From assembly GCF_964019385.1 (NCBI RefSeq), contig NC_088644.1:36257706-36321705 (forward strand): DNA of 64,000 bases, written 5' to 3'. The number at the start of each line of letters is the position of its first letter. Position 1 is the first letter of the stretch. Made by a program: the position numbers and the translations under genes. Origin of the DNA: Sycon ciliatum (taxonomy: Eukaryota; Porifera; Calcarea; Leucosolenida; Sycettidae). Shown here in pieces: positions 45,561-56,974 of the stretch. The notes beneath the pieces are model-generated. The model saw nothing but the letters and a program-made list of their open reading frames with translations, had not been told where the DNA came from and searched no databases.

Positions 45561-46544
45561 GCGAATGGTACTGAGGCGAGTGATAGGGAATGTAGCAGTC
45601 AGTTATGATATCATTAATTTTGTATTGTTGCTCCATTTTAGGACATTCATCCTTCCACTCTTCAAATGTGTCTTCTTCATGCACCAGCTAGTGTGGTTTT
45701 AAGTTTAGGCAAATCGCCTCTGCATCGTTCCCAGTAATGATGGCAATGTAGATCAGTAGCTCATTAGTTGTGTAAGCTTGGTTAGAAAGCAGACGCGCAT
45801 GCTAGCACTAGGTTTTTATTTTTGGGTATCTATTCTCTTCTTCAACTGTCACTCCCCTCTCGGAATACTACTCAAGTCACCAAACTGCCACGTTTATTGA
45901 ATGTGCACTGACTATGCTGTTATTCAAATTGCTAAGTCCCAATGACTCTCCCTGCCACCCGTAAAAATTCCATTTCGCCGGGCCTCACTAATATATTTCA
46001 AACAAATGGTATACCCGTGTATCATGAAGTTCTATACTCGATTTAAAGATATGATAGGTATCTCTCCTCATGCCCCCTACCCCTAGCCTAAACCAACCTG
46101 GCTCCTCGCCATTATGTTGATATTTTACTCGAGCACATTGGTATTTATGAGCTTTTTGACTGATAAAGCAAACTTTTAGCACTTCATGCCCGCCACCTCT
46201 TTTCGTTTCTTTTCCTTTCTGCATCACCGTAATCTTCTATATTCACTGTAGAGTTAGAGTTTAATTTAGAGTGAGTTTACATTTCTTAGGTTCGAGTAGC
46301 TTGCTGAAATGTTTATCCACATGTACCGGTACGTCTATATTTTATTGGTTTAATTTGCTCTCAAGATTAATGAGCTTTCCGGTAAAAATTGTTGATGGGA
46401 TCTTCATTTGATCCGTCCATTCACTATAACAAGTAAGAAAGGGAGCTTATTTACTCTTGATAGTCATGATCGGTTCTTCTTTTGACCAGACGAGACCACC
46501 ACTCACCTCACCACCACTGCCACGATTCAGGTTGCGCGTGCTTC
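45561..46544. other. 3' flank of gene 2, nothing recognised
   Basis: Starts after TGA 45558-45560. No gene or repeat seen. The poly-A signal was not placed with confidence. Confidence 0.4.
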
Positions 46545-46672
46545 CCCTAGCTGCATCTCATGTTTTTGTTTCGCTCTGTAAAGAGCACTTAGGGTTCCCT
46601 GTAACAAGACGGCAACGTCTGTAGGGCCTTCCCTATCAAAATAATAAATTCTACTACTACTACTACTATGTT
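46545..46672 (+). repeat. possible LINE/SINE 3' tail with (CTA)n
   Basis: CTCTGTAAAGAGCACTTAGG, a short stem (AGACGGCAACGTCT), AATAATAAA and (CTA)5 follow one another, as in the 3' ends of some retroposons. Confidence 0.3.
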
Positions 46673-46984
46673 TGGCATTTAAGTGGTCTTTGTAAAAAAA
46701 ATAAAAAACACAGTGACGCATTCAGACACCAGCCTAAGATAGGTGGCAAAGTAGCCTGAGCTAAATGACAGCCGGCAAGAAAATCATATTCACTAACGGC
46801 AGGAGCTAAAGATGGCGTCTAAACTTTCAGAATGGACGGACGAACTGAGGAAAGCATCGACAAAATTATGACTTCTCCCGGACCAGGAAGTCTGCCATTG
46901 AGGAGAGGAGTGATAATATTATGACCTGCTTCATATGTCATAGTATACAGTAGTGTGAGACGCCCCCGGTGACCCTGCAGTTAA

Positions 46985-48699
46985 AGGGGAAGTTAAGGCA
47001 AAAATTAAAATTTCACCAGTTGTAGTCTTCGGGGTGCTGAGTTGAATGGTCGTGGTCCGAGGAAGCTGAGACGCTCCCCTCCTACTTGAATCCCAATCGA
47101 ACTCGCGCACTTCCACCGAAACTGGGTGACTGCGCCCTACTAGATGGGGATTTGTATGCAAAATGTCACTAAAAGCGCCATTTCGTTCTTATAAAAGCAC
47201 GGATGACCGCGATTGGCCCATATGTTGTAGTCTTTTGGACGCTGAGTCGACTGGTTTTGGTCCGAAAAGGCTGCGATGCAGCGTTCCTCCTTTATTCCCA
47301 ATCGAACATGGTTGAACAAGTGGTCACGTGCTCCTGGGTGCCCAAATCACCTGGTCACCACGCCAGCAGGTGACAACTTTCACACCAAGGGTCAACTCGA
47401 GTTCAACTCGAGTGACAGGACTGCACCCAAAAAAGGTCAAACAGGCTAGTAAGTTGTACCCTGCAGGCACGGTGACCAGGTGACTGGCGTACGCAGGAGC
47501 ACGTGACCGCTTGTTCAACCATGTTCGATTGGGAATAAAGGCGGAACGCTACATCGCAGCCTTTTCGGACCAAAACCAGTCGACTCAGCGTCCAAAAGAC
47601 TACAACATATGGGTCAATCGCGGTCATCCGTGCTTTTATAAGAACGAAATGGCGCTTTTAGTGACATTTTGCATACAAATCCCCATCTCGTAGGGCGCAG
47701 TCACCCAGTTTCGGTGGAAGTGCGCGAGTTCGATTGGGATTCAAGTAGGAAGGGAGCGTCTCAGCTTCCTCGGACCACGACCATTCGACTCAGCACCCCG
47801 AAGACTACAACTGGTGAAATTTTAATTTTTGCCTTAAAGGGGAAGTTAAGGCAAAAATTAAAATTTCACCAGTTGTAGTCTTCGGGGTGCTGAGTCGAAT
47901 GGTCTTGGTCCGAGAAAGCTGAGACGCTCCCTTCCTACTTGAATCCCAATCGAACTCGCGCACTTCCACCGAAACTGGGTGACTGCGCCCTACGAGATGG
48001 GGAATTGTATGCAAAATGTCACTAAAAGCGCCATTTCGTTCATATAAAAGCACGGATGACCGCGATTGGCCCATATGTTGTAGTCTTTTGGACGCTGAGT
48101 CGACTGGTTTTGGTCCGAAAAGGCTGCGATGCAGCGTTCGCCCCTAATTCCCAATCGAACATGGTTGAACAAGCGGTCACGTGCTCCTGCGTACACCAGT
48201 CACCTGGTCACCGTGCCTGCAGGGTACAACTTACAGCCTGTTTTGACCTTTTTTGGGTGCAGTCCTGTCACTCGAGTTGAACCTTGGTGTGAAAGTTGTC
48301 GCCTGCTGGCGTGGTGACCAGGTGATTTTGGCACCCAGGAGCACGTGACCGCTTGTTCAACCATGTTCGATTGGGAATAAAGGAGGAACGCTGCATCGCA
48401 GCCTTTTCGGACCAAAACCAGTCGACTCAGCGTCCAAAAGACTACAACATATGGGCCAATCGCGGTCATCCGTGCTTTTATAAGAACGAAATGGCGCTTT
48501 TAATGACATTTTGCATACAAATCCCCATCTCGTAGGGCGCAGTCACCCAGTTTCGGTGGAAGTGCGCGAGTTCGATTGGGATTCAAGTAGGAAGGGAGCG
48601 TCTCAGCTTTCTCGGACCAAGACCATTCGACTCAGCACCCCGAAGACTACAACTTGTGAAATTTTAATTTTTGCCTTAACTTCCCCTTTAACTTCCCCT
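46985..48699. mobile_element. TTAA-flanked palindromic element, copy B (interrupted by copy C)
   Basis: TTAA at 46981-46984 and 48700-48703. The element begins AGGGGAAGTTAAGG. It runs to 47833, where its right terminal repeat is split at an internal TTAA by copy C; the last eight bases, CTTCCCCT, resume at 48692-48699. Without copy C it is 861 bp. Confidence 0.85.
47838..48687. mobile_element. TTAA-flanked palindromic element, copy C, inserted in copy B
   Basis: 850 bp, AGGGGAAGTTAAGGC...GCCTTAACTTCCCCT, bounded by TTAA at 47834-47837 and 48688-48691. Those duplicated bases are the TTAA naturally present in the end of copy B (GCCTTAACTTCCCCT). The arms are inverted repeats of about 415 bp. 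Confidence 0.85.
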
Positions 48700-48703
48700 T
48701 TAA

Positions 48704-49089
48704 AGATTAGGATGGACACGTCGCTATAGTAGCTCACAGCCCCCCATTCTGTCGCACACATCACCAGCCTTCCTTTTGTATCTACGGTCGGCTGACTTTC
48801 TGAGTTTGTGAAGTATTTTGTCCTGCATGACATTGTGCAGGTACATTGTAGCATCATTATTTTTTGATTTCAGGTATGACGTTACGGTTAGACGTCGAAT
48901 GTTGCTTTGGTGGCTGTCAGTGTCACTTGTCTTCAACCTTGCACCAAGAGTTCATCAACGCTTGTTCATGAACTCTTGCTTGCACCCTTACCACCTTGTC
49001 ACCACTGCCGGCATGCCGGCAGTATTCTCTGTGACCTGACCATGGTGACGGTTATAGCGTTTGTGCCTCTCTAATCTCTTTCTCCCTGT
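48704..49089. other. intergenic, nothing recognised
   Basis: Between the TTAA elements and the dispersed repeat. No exon or element seen. Confidence 0.4.
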
Positions 49090-49290
49090 GATTAGGCATT
49101 GGCGGATAGTGGCAGATTCTGCTCGAAAAGCAGTGAAATTGGCAGAACCATACAACCTTATGGCGGGCAATTCCTCGCTCTGCTCCATTTCTTTATCCAC
49201 ATACCAAACACGCATGAAACTTACCAGAAAAGTACCGAATTCTGCCAATTTTTCTGCCGGCATTATCCGCATACGCCTACTTGTGATTGA
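49090..49290 (+). repeat. dispersed repeat, partner of 32903-33170
   Basis: See the shared blocks listed for 32903-33170. This copy is shorter, with TTCTGCCAATTTTTCTGCCGG near its end. Confidence 0.4.
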
Positions 49291-50199
49291 CTTAGCACTT
49301 CCTTTCGCGGCTGTAAGACTAGTGTAACTGATAGGCCAGTTCACACTGTGACACCTCTATTCTGACCTTTGTCACAAGTGTGAGTTGCATACCTTGCACA
49401 CAAATATCTTCTGATATAAAAAAGCATTGTTTCGTTCAGAGATAGTGGTAGCGACTTCGGACATGGGCACCAGTTTCCTATTCGGTAATCGTATAGTTCA
49501 GCCCCTTCATGATTCAGCACGGTAGTTCCCATCATGCTAAAATTCAAGCCTGATTTTCCAGGAGTAACTCAGTGACTGTGACTTGCTGTCCTGTCGTGGA
49601 CATGAACTGGTGAACTGTTGGTGCTAGTAATGTCTGCAAGCACCGTGTAGTCTGGTCCGAGTCGTCTGTATGGTCACAAGAAGAACACGTCCCTACTTTC
49701 CGGTAAGTGGGGAGAAAATGGTGCTATGTACTTTGAAGTACTGAGTCTGTATGCAGCGAACTATGGCTATCAGTTCACCGTAACATGGTGCCATAACACG
49801 TCGTTTTGACTTCTAATACTAGTAAGTTCTATACGACTCCCCGCAGGGGTTTCCATGACACCAAGGCCGGATATAAAGTGATGAGCAATAGCTGAGCAAA
49901 GAGAGGGATAAAGAAGTATAGTGCAGAGCAGAGCTCTGCGCCTCAGGACCGCCGGGAAGCAGTGTTTTGGTCTGGTTGTATCATGGCCCGCTTCCGAAGT
50001 TCATACTTTGTGGATGATACATGTATGGCGGGTACACTCGTACATGTATGCCCTCCGGCTCCACAGGAGGACACATCATGTGTTGCCTGATTGTCAGGCT
50101 GGTCGAGTGTGACTTGACAGAAAGACAAGACTGAAACTGGCGTGAAAGAGAGATACATGTACTTTAGACGCTACACATGACGCTACACATGACGCCACA
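49291..50199. other. intergenic, nothing recognised
   Basis: Its last 35 bases hold three near-copies of ACGCTACACATGACG, where the retrotransposon at 50204 inserted (target CATG). Confidence 0.4.
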
Positions 50200-50203
50200 C
50201 ATG

Positions 50204-51004
50204 TGTGATAACTCGCTCGGACAGCGTTCCGGTTAGTCTCGCCCATGGCTGTGTCGTCTCTAACCCTTGGAACGTTTTGTGACAAGTATAGTCACGGCTG
50301 GCATAACGCAACTTCACCCAGTCCTAACCCCACACACACATAACCAACTGATCTCGTCAGAGCAGAGAATATGTTCACTGTTTGGGAGAAGAGCACCGAA
50401 AGAATCTCTCGCTAAAAGCAACAGCATGCTATGATATAACACATTGTAGAAAACAGCAAGCAGCGGCAGTAGCGATAGTACTTGCTAAACATGCAGCTAA
50501 ACTGCTACTATGTCCGCTGCACGGACGGCGATCGGACACGCACACGCACACGCACACACATACATGCACAGGTCTGCGTGATCTAGAAGCGGCTGTCATC
50601 ATAAGATACGCAAAGTGTGAAAGGGTATTAGAACGGGGCAAGCCTAGACCCGGTGTCTGGACCGCAACATGTACTTGATTAAAAGCATAGCCAGTCAATG
50701 GTCAAGCAGGTGCAATCACGCACATCCACACCTAGCGTACTACTACTATAAAGCGAATTCATAACTACAGGTATTGCACTTTCTACTGCAAATGCACAGT
50801 CGTGCGCTTCATCTATTGACAGCAGCCAAACCTATCATTTTACAGTCTCACTGGGTAGGTGACCTCGCCGGCACACACCGTATATTATATTGTAGAATAA
50901 CTGTTCCAACTACGGTCCGGAAGACACAGTGTGTCCACGTTCTACGCACAGTAGCTATCAGCAGTAAGTTAAAAGTTACAAGCCCTCACTCTCGGGCTAT
51001 GACA
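50204..51004 (-). repeat. 3' LTR of the gypsy-type element
   Basis: 801 bp. Contains a (CACACG)n stretch at 50537-50570. Frames inside are duplicated exactly in the other LTR and are not genes. Confidence 0.92.
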
Positions 51005-51057
51005 TCTCCCCGCGCCTTCGAAAAGACTGCCACGTCCTCGTGGCGACAACATTCGGC

Positions 51058-51348
51058 TTACCGTCGTCTTCTCAACTGGGTTTGCATTCCAAAATACTGC
51101 GGTGGCCGGACGGTCCTCCCAGCTCGAGTCTGAACCGCAATCTGGGCTGGTTGTGGCGGTGGCTGGTTGACTGGTAGCGGCATCTGCACAACTGGTTGGC
51201 CGCCAACACCGTCCACGCCGCCATACGTCTCATGCTGGGCATCCTCATCAGAATCCCAATACAACAAGTCTGTAGGGTCCGGCACATACACATCAGCCGG
51301 GGGCGTTTCGACAGACTCAGCATCTTCAGGTTCCTTCACCTCATTCAC
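51058..51348 (-). pseudogene. C-terminal tail of pol, separated from the rest
   Basis: 96 codons: an acidic, Pro/Gln-rich segment, then VQTRAGRTVRPPQYF and a terminal RRRR. R-R-G-R-x-x-R-P-P is the usual last motif of Ty3/gypsy pol after the integrase. It is in a different frame from the upstream pol frame that stops at 51341. Confidence 0.7.
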
Positions 51349-54283
51349 AACGAATCTGGTGATACGTTCTAGTCACGCCTAAGTGACCTAGATGATCATG
51401 GTACTCACTCAGCACCTGACCGCGCAACGCAACTGGCACCAAAATTTGAAACTTTGTGCCCTCTCCTGCGTTCTCACTGTGCAAAACGCGACATATCACG
51501 TCCTCTCGCACCACAAGACATTTTCGTCCTCGGAAATAATGCCTCAGAGCCGGACTCACACCAGTCAAGTCAGGCGAAGATGACCCGGAGCTGAGCCACT
51601 CACTCAGCCGTGTCAATTCATGATCACGTTGCTGAGCATCAGCCCAATCAGCTGATGTCCAGTTTCGTCGCCGCACAAAGGGCGTAGGAAGGTCACTCTG
51701 GACCGACTCAGCATTCGCCACTGAGCTCCTTTCGTCTGATACCACAGCAATTACCTCATCAGGGACTGTGGTGCCACACCTCTGATCCTGCACTTGTCGA
51801 GACAAGCCATCAGCATTGGCATGGACTTTACCTTTCCGATAACGCACCTCGTAATCGAAATCACTCAAAAACTCAAGCCACCGCGCCACGATCGCACTTG
51901 GTTCTTTGAAACGGTTCAGGTATTTTAGTGCCTGATGGTCTGTGCGCACGACAAACCTTCGACCCAGCAAATAGCATCTGAAATGCCTAAATGCCCACAC
52001 TAGTCCGAGGAGTTCACTCTTCGTCGAGCCATAATTCCTCTCTGCAGAGTTCAACCCTCTGCTTGCATACGCAATAGGTCGCTCCCGACCATCTGCGTCG
52101 GTCTGGGACAACACAGCTCCCAAACCATGACCACTTGCGTCCACATCGACTACAAATGGGGGCGCATCGGTCTCAAACCTCGGATACGCCAACGTGGGTG
52201 CTGAAGACATCTTCTGTTTCAGCAATTGGAATGCGATCTCACACTCGCTATCCCATGAAAACCTCTGGTTTTGCCTCGTCAGCTTCACCAGCGGCCGAGA
52301 AATGGATGCAAAATCCTTCACAAACCGTCGATAGTAGCCACAGAAACCCATAAAAGAACGCACCTCTGCTACGTTCTTTGGGCACCGCCACTCTGACACG
52401 GTCTCAATCTTGTCCGGATCGGTGCGCACACCATCCTTCGTGACAACATGACCCAAGAAATTGACTTCTGTCCTCAACAGATGACATTTCGAGGGTTTCA
52501 ACCGAAGACCAGCCTCCAGTAGTCTTTGGAACACTGCTTCCAGTCGTTCCAAGTGTTCGTCAAACGTCTTTGAGAACACGATAATATCATCGAGGTATAC
52601 CAGGCACATCTGCCACTGCAAACCTCGCAAAACGGCACTCATCAGCCGTTGAAATGAGCTCGGGCCATTGCACACACCAAATGGCATCACATTGAACTCA
52701 TAGTGCCCATCAGGCGTGGAAAATGCCGTCTTGGCCTTGTCTGCCTCGTCCATTGGCATCTGATGATACCCAGAGCACAGATCAAGCGTCGAGAAGTACA
52801 TCGCACCGCCCAACGCGTCCAACGTATCATCAATACGCGGGAGTGGGTATGGATCTTTCACGGTTATTGCATTGACTCTCCGATAATCAACACAGAACCT
52901 CGTCGATCCGTCCTTCTTCCGCACCAACACAACTGGTGAAGACCATGGACTGACCGATTCTTCGATCACACCCTGTTCAAGCATGTCGTCAACCAACTTC
53001 CGACATGTTTCTCGCGAGCTCCAAGGCAATCTCCTTGCGGGCTCATAAACTGGACAATCACAGCTAGTCCTAATCTCGTGTTTCAACACGTCTGTCCGAC
53101 CCAGCTCGGACATGTTCATAGCGAATACACATCTGTACTGCTCGACCAAGGTTCTGAGCCTAGCCAACTGCTCGGCCTCAACCACAGGCTGCTCGCTGTT
53201 GCCTGTATCAGGTGGGGAGCATGCCTCCCGGTTACCCTCCTGAGAGCAACAGCCATCAGGCATCGTACCACGACCACGCTGGTCAACGTCGGCCTCGTGT
53301 ACTGCCTCATCATCCCTCATCGCACAATGGTGTGACCGACCATCGTCATCACCACCACCGGTTTCAAGCAGCCTCTTCCCGCCTGGAGAGCGCTTCCCTG
53401 CGCCGGGACCACCATCGGGGTTCCCCACTCGCAGTACAGACCACAAATCCTGGTTAGCCCCGTAGCTACACCAGTCATTCGCCTCGTCCAACTCTTCACT
53501 ACCGTCCACCACAGTTGCAACTGCACACAGCTTGCCAATCTGGGCTCTCTTGGGCAGAGTGATTTGTTCCGCCGTGCAATTCATCAATCGCACGGGAACA
53601 CGATTCTCTTGTGGCCGCACAACACACTTTGCCACCAAGAGACCAGGGTCGCTCGCAGTCCCACAATCTGGTTCCGTGAGCCCCAACTCTGGCATCCCAT
53701 CGAATGCAAGAGTGTCCACCACAGCCGCCACGGTCATCTCGTGGTGTGGTGGGAGAACAATCTTCTCCTGCAAGCGGAGCGGAGCCTCATCTGCACCACT
53801 CCCTCGCCTTTCTTCGACCTTGAAACATAGCTTGCCATTCGTAGAGGTTATGTTACAGGGAATGCTGGACAGCACATCACGTCCCAGCACACATGGAAAT
53901 CGTAGCCCATCGACTACCCGCATTTCCGGCGAACAAACACATCCTTGAACGCCAAGGTGAACAATCACTTTTCCATTCACCACCAGAGGCTTACCATCTG
54001 CCCCACAAAACTTCAACCCAGGCGCATCCGCCGTGAGTCGATCCGGATCGTAGCCCAGCTTCCTGGCTAGATCCGCAGATACTAAGCTTACAGCCGCTCC
54101 AGTATCTACCAGCATCTCCACTGACAACCCATCGATTGTCCCCGTGGTCAACATCCCCGTTCCAGAGTCGCATCCGACCATAGGAATGGATTGTTCGACA
54201 GCACGCTCATCAGGTGCTGCCGGATTACACTCTCGACCCAAAGAAATGGTCTGACCAGGCACGTGGGCCATCGCCCCAGTCAC
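51341..54283 (-). CDS. pol polyprotein (protease, RT, RNase H; integrase truncated)
   Basis: 980 codons, with GTG as the first codon of the open frame; the first ATG is five codons in. Protease: VDTGAAVSLVSADLARKLG. RT: FCVDYRRVNAITVKDPYPLP, FSTLDLCSGYHQM, the YLDD active site, LGHVVTKDG. RNase H: FVVDVDASGHGLGAVL, ASRGLNSAERNY, FVVRTDHQALKYL, GKVHANADGLSR. After that only HDHLGHLGVTRTYHQIR, the start of the integrase zinc domain, is left before a stop, so the DDE core is absent. It overlaps the end of gag by 4 nt in another frame, so expression would need frameshifting or readthrough. Confidence 0.92.
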   Translation of the reverse strand: MTGAMAHVPGQTISLGRECNPAAPDERAVEQSIPMVGCDSGTGMLTTGTIDGLSVEMLVDTGAAVSLVSADLARKLGYDPDRLTADAPGLKFCGADGKPLVVNGKVIVHLGVQGCVCSPEMRVVDGLRFPCVLGRDVLSSIPCNITSTNGKLCFKVEERRGSGADEAPLRLQEKIVLPPHHEMTVAAVVDTLAFDGMPELGLTEPDCGTASDPGLLVAKCVVRPQENRVPVRLMNCTAEQITLPKRAQIGKLCAVATVVDGSEELDEANDWCSYGANQDLWSVLRVGNPDGGPGAGKRSPGGKRLLETGGGDDDGRSHHCAMRDDEAVHEADVDQRGRGTMPDGCCSQEGNREACSPPDTGNSEQPVVEAEQLARLRTLVEQYRCVFAMNMSELGRTDVLKHEIRTSCDCPVYEPARRLPWSSRETCRKLVDDMLEQGVIEESVSPWSSPVVLVRKKDGSTRFCVDYRRVNAITVKDPYPLPRIDDTLDALGGAMYFSTLDLCSGYHQMPMDEADKAKTAFSTPDGHYEFNVMPFGVCNGPSSFQRLMSAVLRGLQWQMCLVYLDDIIVFSKTFDEHLERLEAVFQRLLEAGLRLKPSKCHLLRTEVNFLGHVVTKDGVRTDPDKIETVSEWRCPKNVAEVRSFMGFCGYYRRFVKDFASISRPLVKLTRQNQRFSWDSECEIAFQLLKQKMSSAPTLAYPRFETDAPPFVVDVDASGHGLGAVLSQTDADGRERPIAYASRGLNSAERNYGSTKSELLGLVWAFRHFRCYLLGRRFVVRTDHQALKYLNRFKEPSAIVARWLEFLSDFDYEVRYRKGKVHANADGLSRQVQDQRCGTTVPDEVIAVVSDERSSVANAESVQSDLPTPFVRRRNWTSADWADAQQRDHELTRLSEWLSSGSSSPDLTGVSPALRHYFRGRKCLVVREDVICRVLHSENAGEGTKFQILVPVALRGQVLSEYHDHLGHLGVTRTYHQIRCE

Positions 54284-55339
54284 TGGCCGTTTCCCAAAGG
54301 CCCTCTCCTCGAGCCATCGTATCCTCCGCGCCCCGTCTGCGCTTCACGAGGACATTGGGCTGCCCTGTGGCCCGGTTCACCACAGTTCCAACAAGTGAAC
54401 ATCTTCACTCGTCGAGCGGGCTCCTGATCCCGAGTTCTTCCTCGGCCTCGCCCTCCTTGACCACTTGGAGCATCACGCCTCTCCAGTAGTTGGTCGAGCG
54501 TCCTCACCAGGCTGCTCAAAGTACGCTCGAGGACGTCCGTCTGTCCTCTCGCTGGAGCCTCAGCAACATCCACAGCGGCCGTCACCAACTGTGTTTGCTG
54601 GCTCTCTCCGTAGGGGCCCACCAGCCTCTGCGGAGCTTCGCTTGGCAAGTCAACACTTCGCCAAACCTTTTCCAGGTGCAGCGCCATCTCTAATGCCGCC
54701 TGCACCGTCGCCGGAGGATTCTCCTGCAGCCTCACTCTCAAGGCCACAGGAGATACCGCCTCGATGAACTGGTCCCTCACCAGCTCATCCTGTAACCCAC
54801 CCGGCATGTTGGGGTACGCCCGCACCACCAGCCGACGCAGATCATCCGCCAGATGCGCTAAATCCTCACCGGATTTACGCCTCCTCGTGCGGAATTGAGC
54901 CTTAAACTGCCGCTCATTAGCAGGTGGTGCGAACCTTCGCTCAAGGTCCGCACTCACATGCTGCCATACGGCCATACGGTCTTGCAGCCGGTATAGTAGC
55001 CAAAAAGCGTTGCGCCCCACCTCTGAGGCGTACCGCTAAGTACTGCGCTTTCTGCGGGTCATTCCACCCGTTCACCTGCGCGCACTGATCGAAGTACTGG
55101 ATATACTCCACCCAGTCTCCGGAACCATCGTAGGCCTCGGGCATCACCGCAGGCCTCCCGAAGGCTGGAGCAACTGGCGCTCCTCCAGCACCAGCTACCG
55201 CTCCCCCTGCTGCAGCCATCACTGCACCAGGGCCACCCACCGCAGCAGCACCACCAGCTACTAACGGTTGATGAACATTTGCAGCAGGCGCATTCACACC
55301 TCTGCCTTGTTGTTGCTGTTGCTGAGCCATCGTCAACAC
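54280..55339 (-). pseudogene. gag, split by one frameshift
   Basis: Two overlapping frames, 54941-55339 (Gln/Ala/Gly-rich N-terminus, then WVEYIQYFDQCAQVNGW) and 54280-55020 (MAVWQHVSADLERRF, LRRLVVRAYPNMP, CCHC knuckle CWNCGEPGHRAAQCP). The protein similarity passes from one frame to the other near 55000-55020, beside a GGTGGGG run, so a 1-nt indel is likely. Gag forms the particle that holds the element RNA. This copy would not make a whole one unless the shift is programmed. Confidence 0.75.
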
Positions 55340-56091
55340 AGCAAAAGAACGAGCAAAGTAGACAAATAGTGCTAGCAGGACGACTGATCCGCGAAGAACT
55401 CAGCCCTCTTCGCCTCAGCTCGCCTGATATACTCAGCCACGCCGCTGCCGTCCGATCACGGCCCGCGCGCGCCTACGAGTCCGCACCTCAATTGCACGTG
55501 GGCACAGCGTACTCAACCACTGTAACCCTAACCGCCGTGTGAACATGCCAAGCGACCACCGTCGCATCAGGTTTCCCGATCCCACGCCTGACTCGCGACA
55601 TCTCGCGGAGCCTCGTGCGCCATCCGGATTCCCGTTCATCACACATTTAGCCTAGCCGACCAGTGCAAGCCGCATCATGCATGCCTCTCAACATCATGCC
55701 ATGATTCCTCGCGCACAAGGCCGCCAATAGTTCACCCTAATCACTCCGGCTGGCATCCCAGCTTGAGGACTAGACCAAACAGACTACAGAGATACGACAC
55801 CTCCATACCCCTCCTTACGAACTGTATGCCCATCATGCAGCATGCAATTCTCATCACAAAAGGCGGCTCAGTCATCACTGCGCCATGCCTATCGAGCACA
55901 ACAGAGAACAAACCTCTTTATTCCCTGGTGGAGGCCAGTTCCCGCACCCACAACAACACAACCAGTAGTGAGGCAGGATACATTGAACATCTTCAATATA
56001 CTTAGACTGCGCTTGCACCGTCTACAAGCGCCTGGCCGAGATCTTCGCGCCTCTTCTAGGAATGGTGAACTTTGTTGCCTCGTTCTTGCCA

Positions 56092-56114
56092 GCCATCCTG
56101 GTCACAGCACCACT
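56092..56114 (-). promoter_or_regulatory. putative primer-binding site
   Basis: Two bases inside the 5' LTR the minus strand reads TGGTGCTGTGACCAGGATGG. It starts TGG as these sites do, but I cannot assign the tRNA. Confidence 0.45.
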
Positions 56115-56915
56115 TGTGATAACTCGCTCGGACAGCGTTCCGGTTAGTCTCGCCCATGGCTGTGTCGTCTCTAACCCTTGGAACGTTTTGTGACAAGTAT
56201 AGTCACGGCTGGCATAACGCAACTTCACCCAGTCCTAACCCCACACACACATAACCAACTGATCTCGTCAGAGCAGAGAATATGTTCACTGTTTGGGAGA
56301 AGAGCACCGAAAGAATCTCTCGCTAAAAGCAACAGCATGCTATGATATAACACATTGTAGAAAACAGCAAGCAGCGGCAGTAGCGATAGTACTTGCTAAA
56401 CATGCAGCTAAACTGCTACTATGTCCGCTGCACGGACGGCGATCGGACACGCACACGCACACGCACACACATACATGCACAGGTCTGCGTGATCTAGAAG
56501 CGGCTGTCATCATAAGATACGCAAAGTGTGAAAGGGTATTAGAACGGGGCAAGCCTAGACCCGGTGTCTGGACCGCAACATGTACTTGATTAAAAGCATA
56601 GCCAGTCAATGGTCAAGCAGGTGCAATCACGCACATCCACACCTAGCGTACTACTACTATAAAGCGAATTCATAACTACAGGTATTGCACTTTCTACTGC
56701 AAATGCACAGTCGTGCGCTTCATCTATTGACAGCAGCCAAACCTATCATTTTACAGTCTCACTGGGTAGGTGACCTCGCCGGCACACACCGTATATTATA
56801 TTGTAGAATAACTGTTCCAACTACGGTCCGGAAGACACAGTGTGTCCACGTTCTACGCACAGTAGCTATCAGCAGTAAGTTAAAAGTTACAAGCCCTCAC
56901 TCTCGGGCTATGACA
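56115..56915 (-). repeat. 5' LTR of the gypsy-type element
   Basis: 801 bp, apparently identical to 50204-51004. It would carry the element promoter. Confidence 0.92.
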
Positions 56916-56974
56916 CATGGACCAAAATCCGGTGACTAAAAAACTGTACTCTGCCTGCATGATAAAGCAGCTTT

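Larger units (their letters stand above)
50204..56915 (-). mobile_element. Ty3/gypsy-type LTR retrotransposon, integrase core deleted
   Basis: LTRs of 801 bp (50204-51004, 56115-56915) look identical, start TGTGATAAC and end CTATGACA. CATG flanks both sides (50200-50203, 56916-56919). Reading right to left: LTR, gag in two frames, protease, RT, RNase H, the first few residues of integrase, then the C-terminal tail of pol, LTR. It sits between genes 2 and 3. Confidence 0.9.

Noticed and set aside
46931-48735. A set of recurring 60-90 codon frames on both strands (MTAIGPYVVV, MHTNPHLVGRS types)
   Set aside because: They recur because the palindromic element is repeated and inverted. They lack protein-like constraint and differ in length between copies.
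50382-50698. 98- and 89-codon frames found identically at 56293-56609
   Set aside because: They lie wholly inside the two LTRs; identity reflects LTR duplication.
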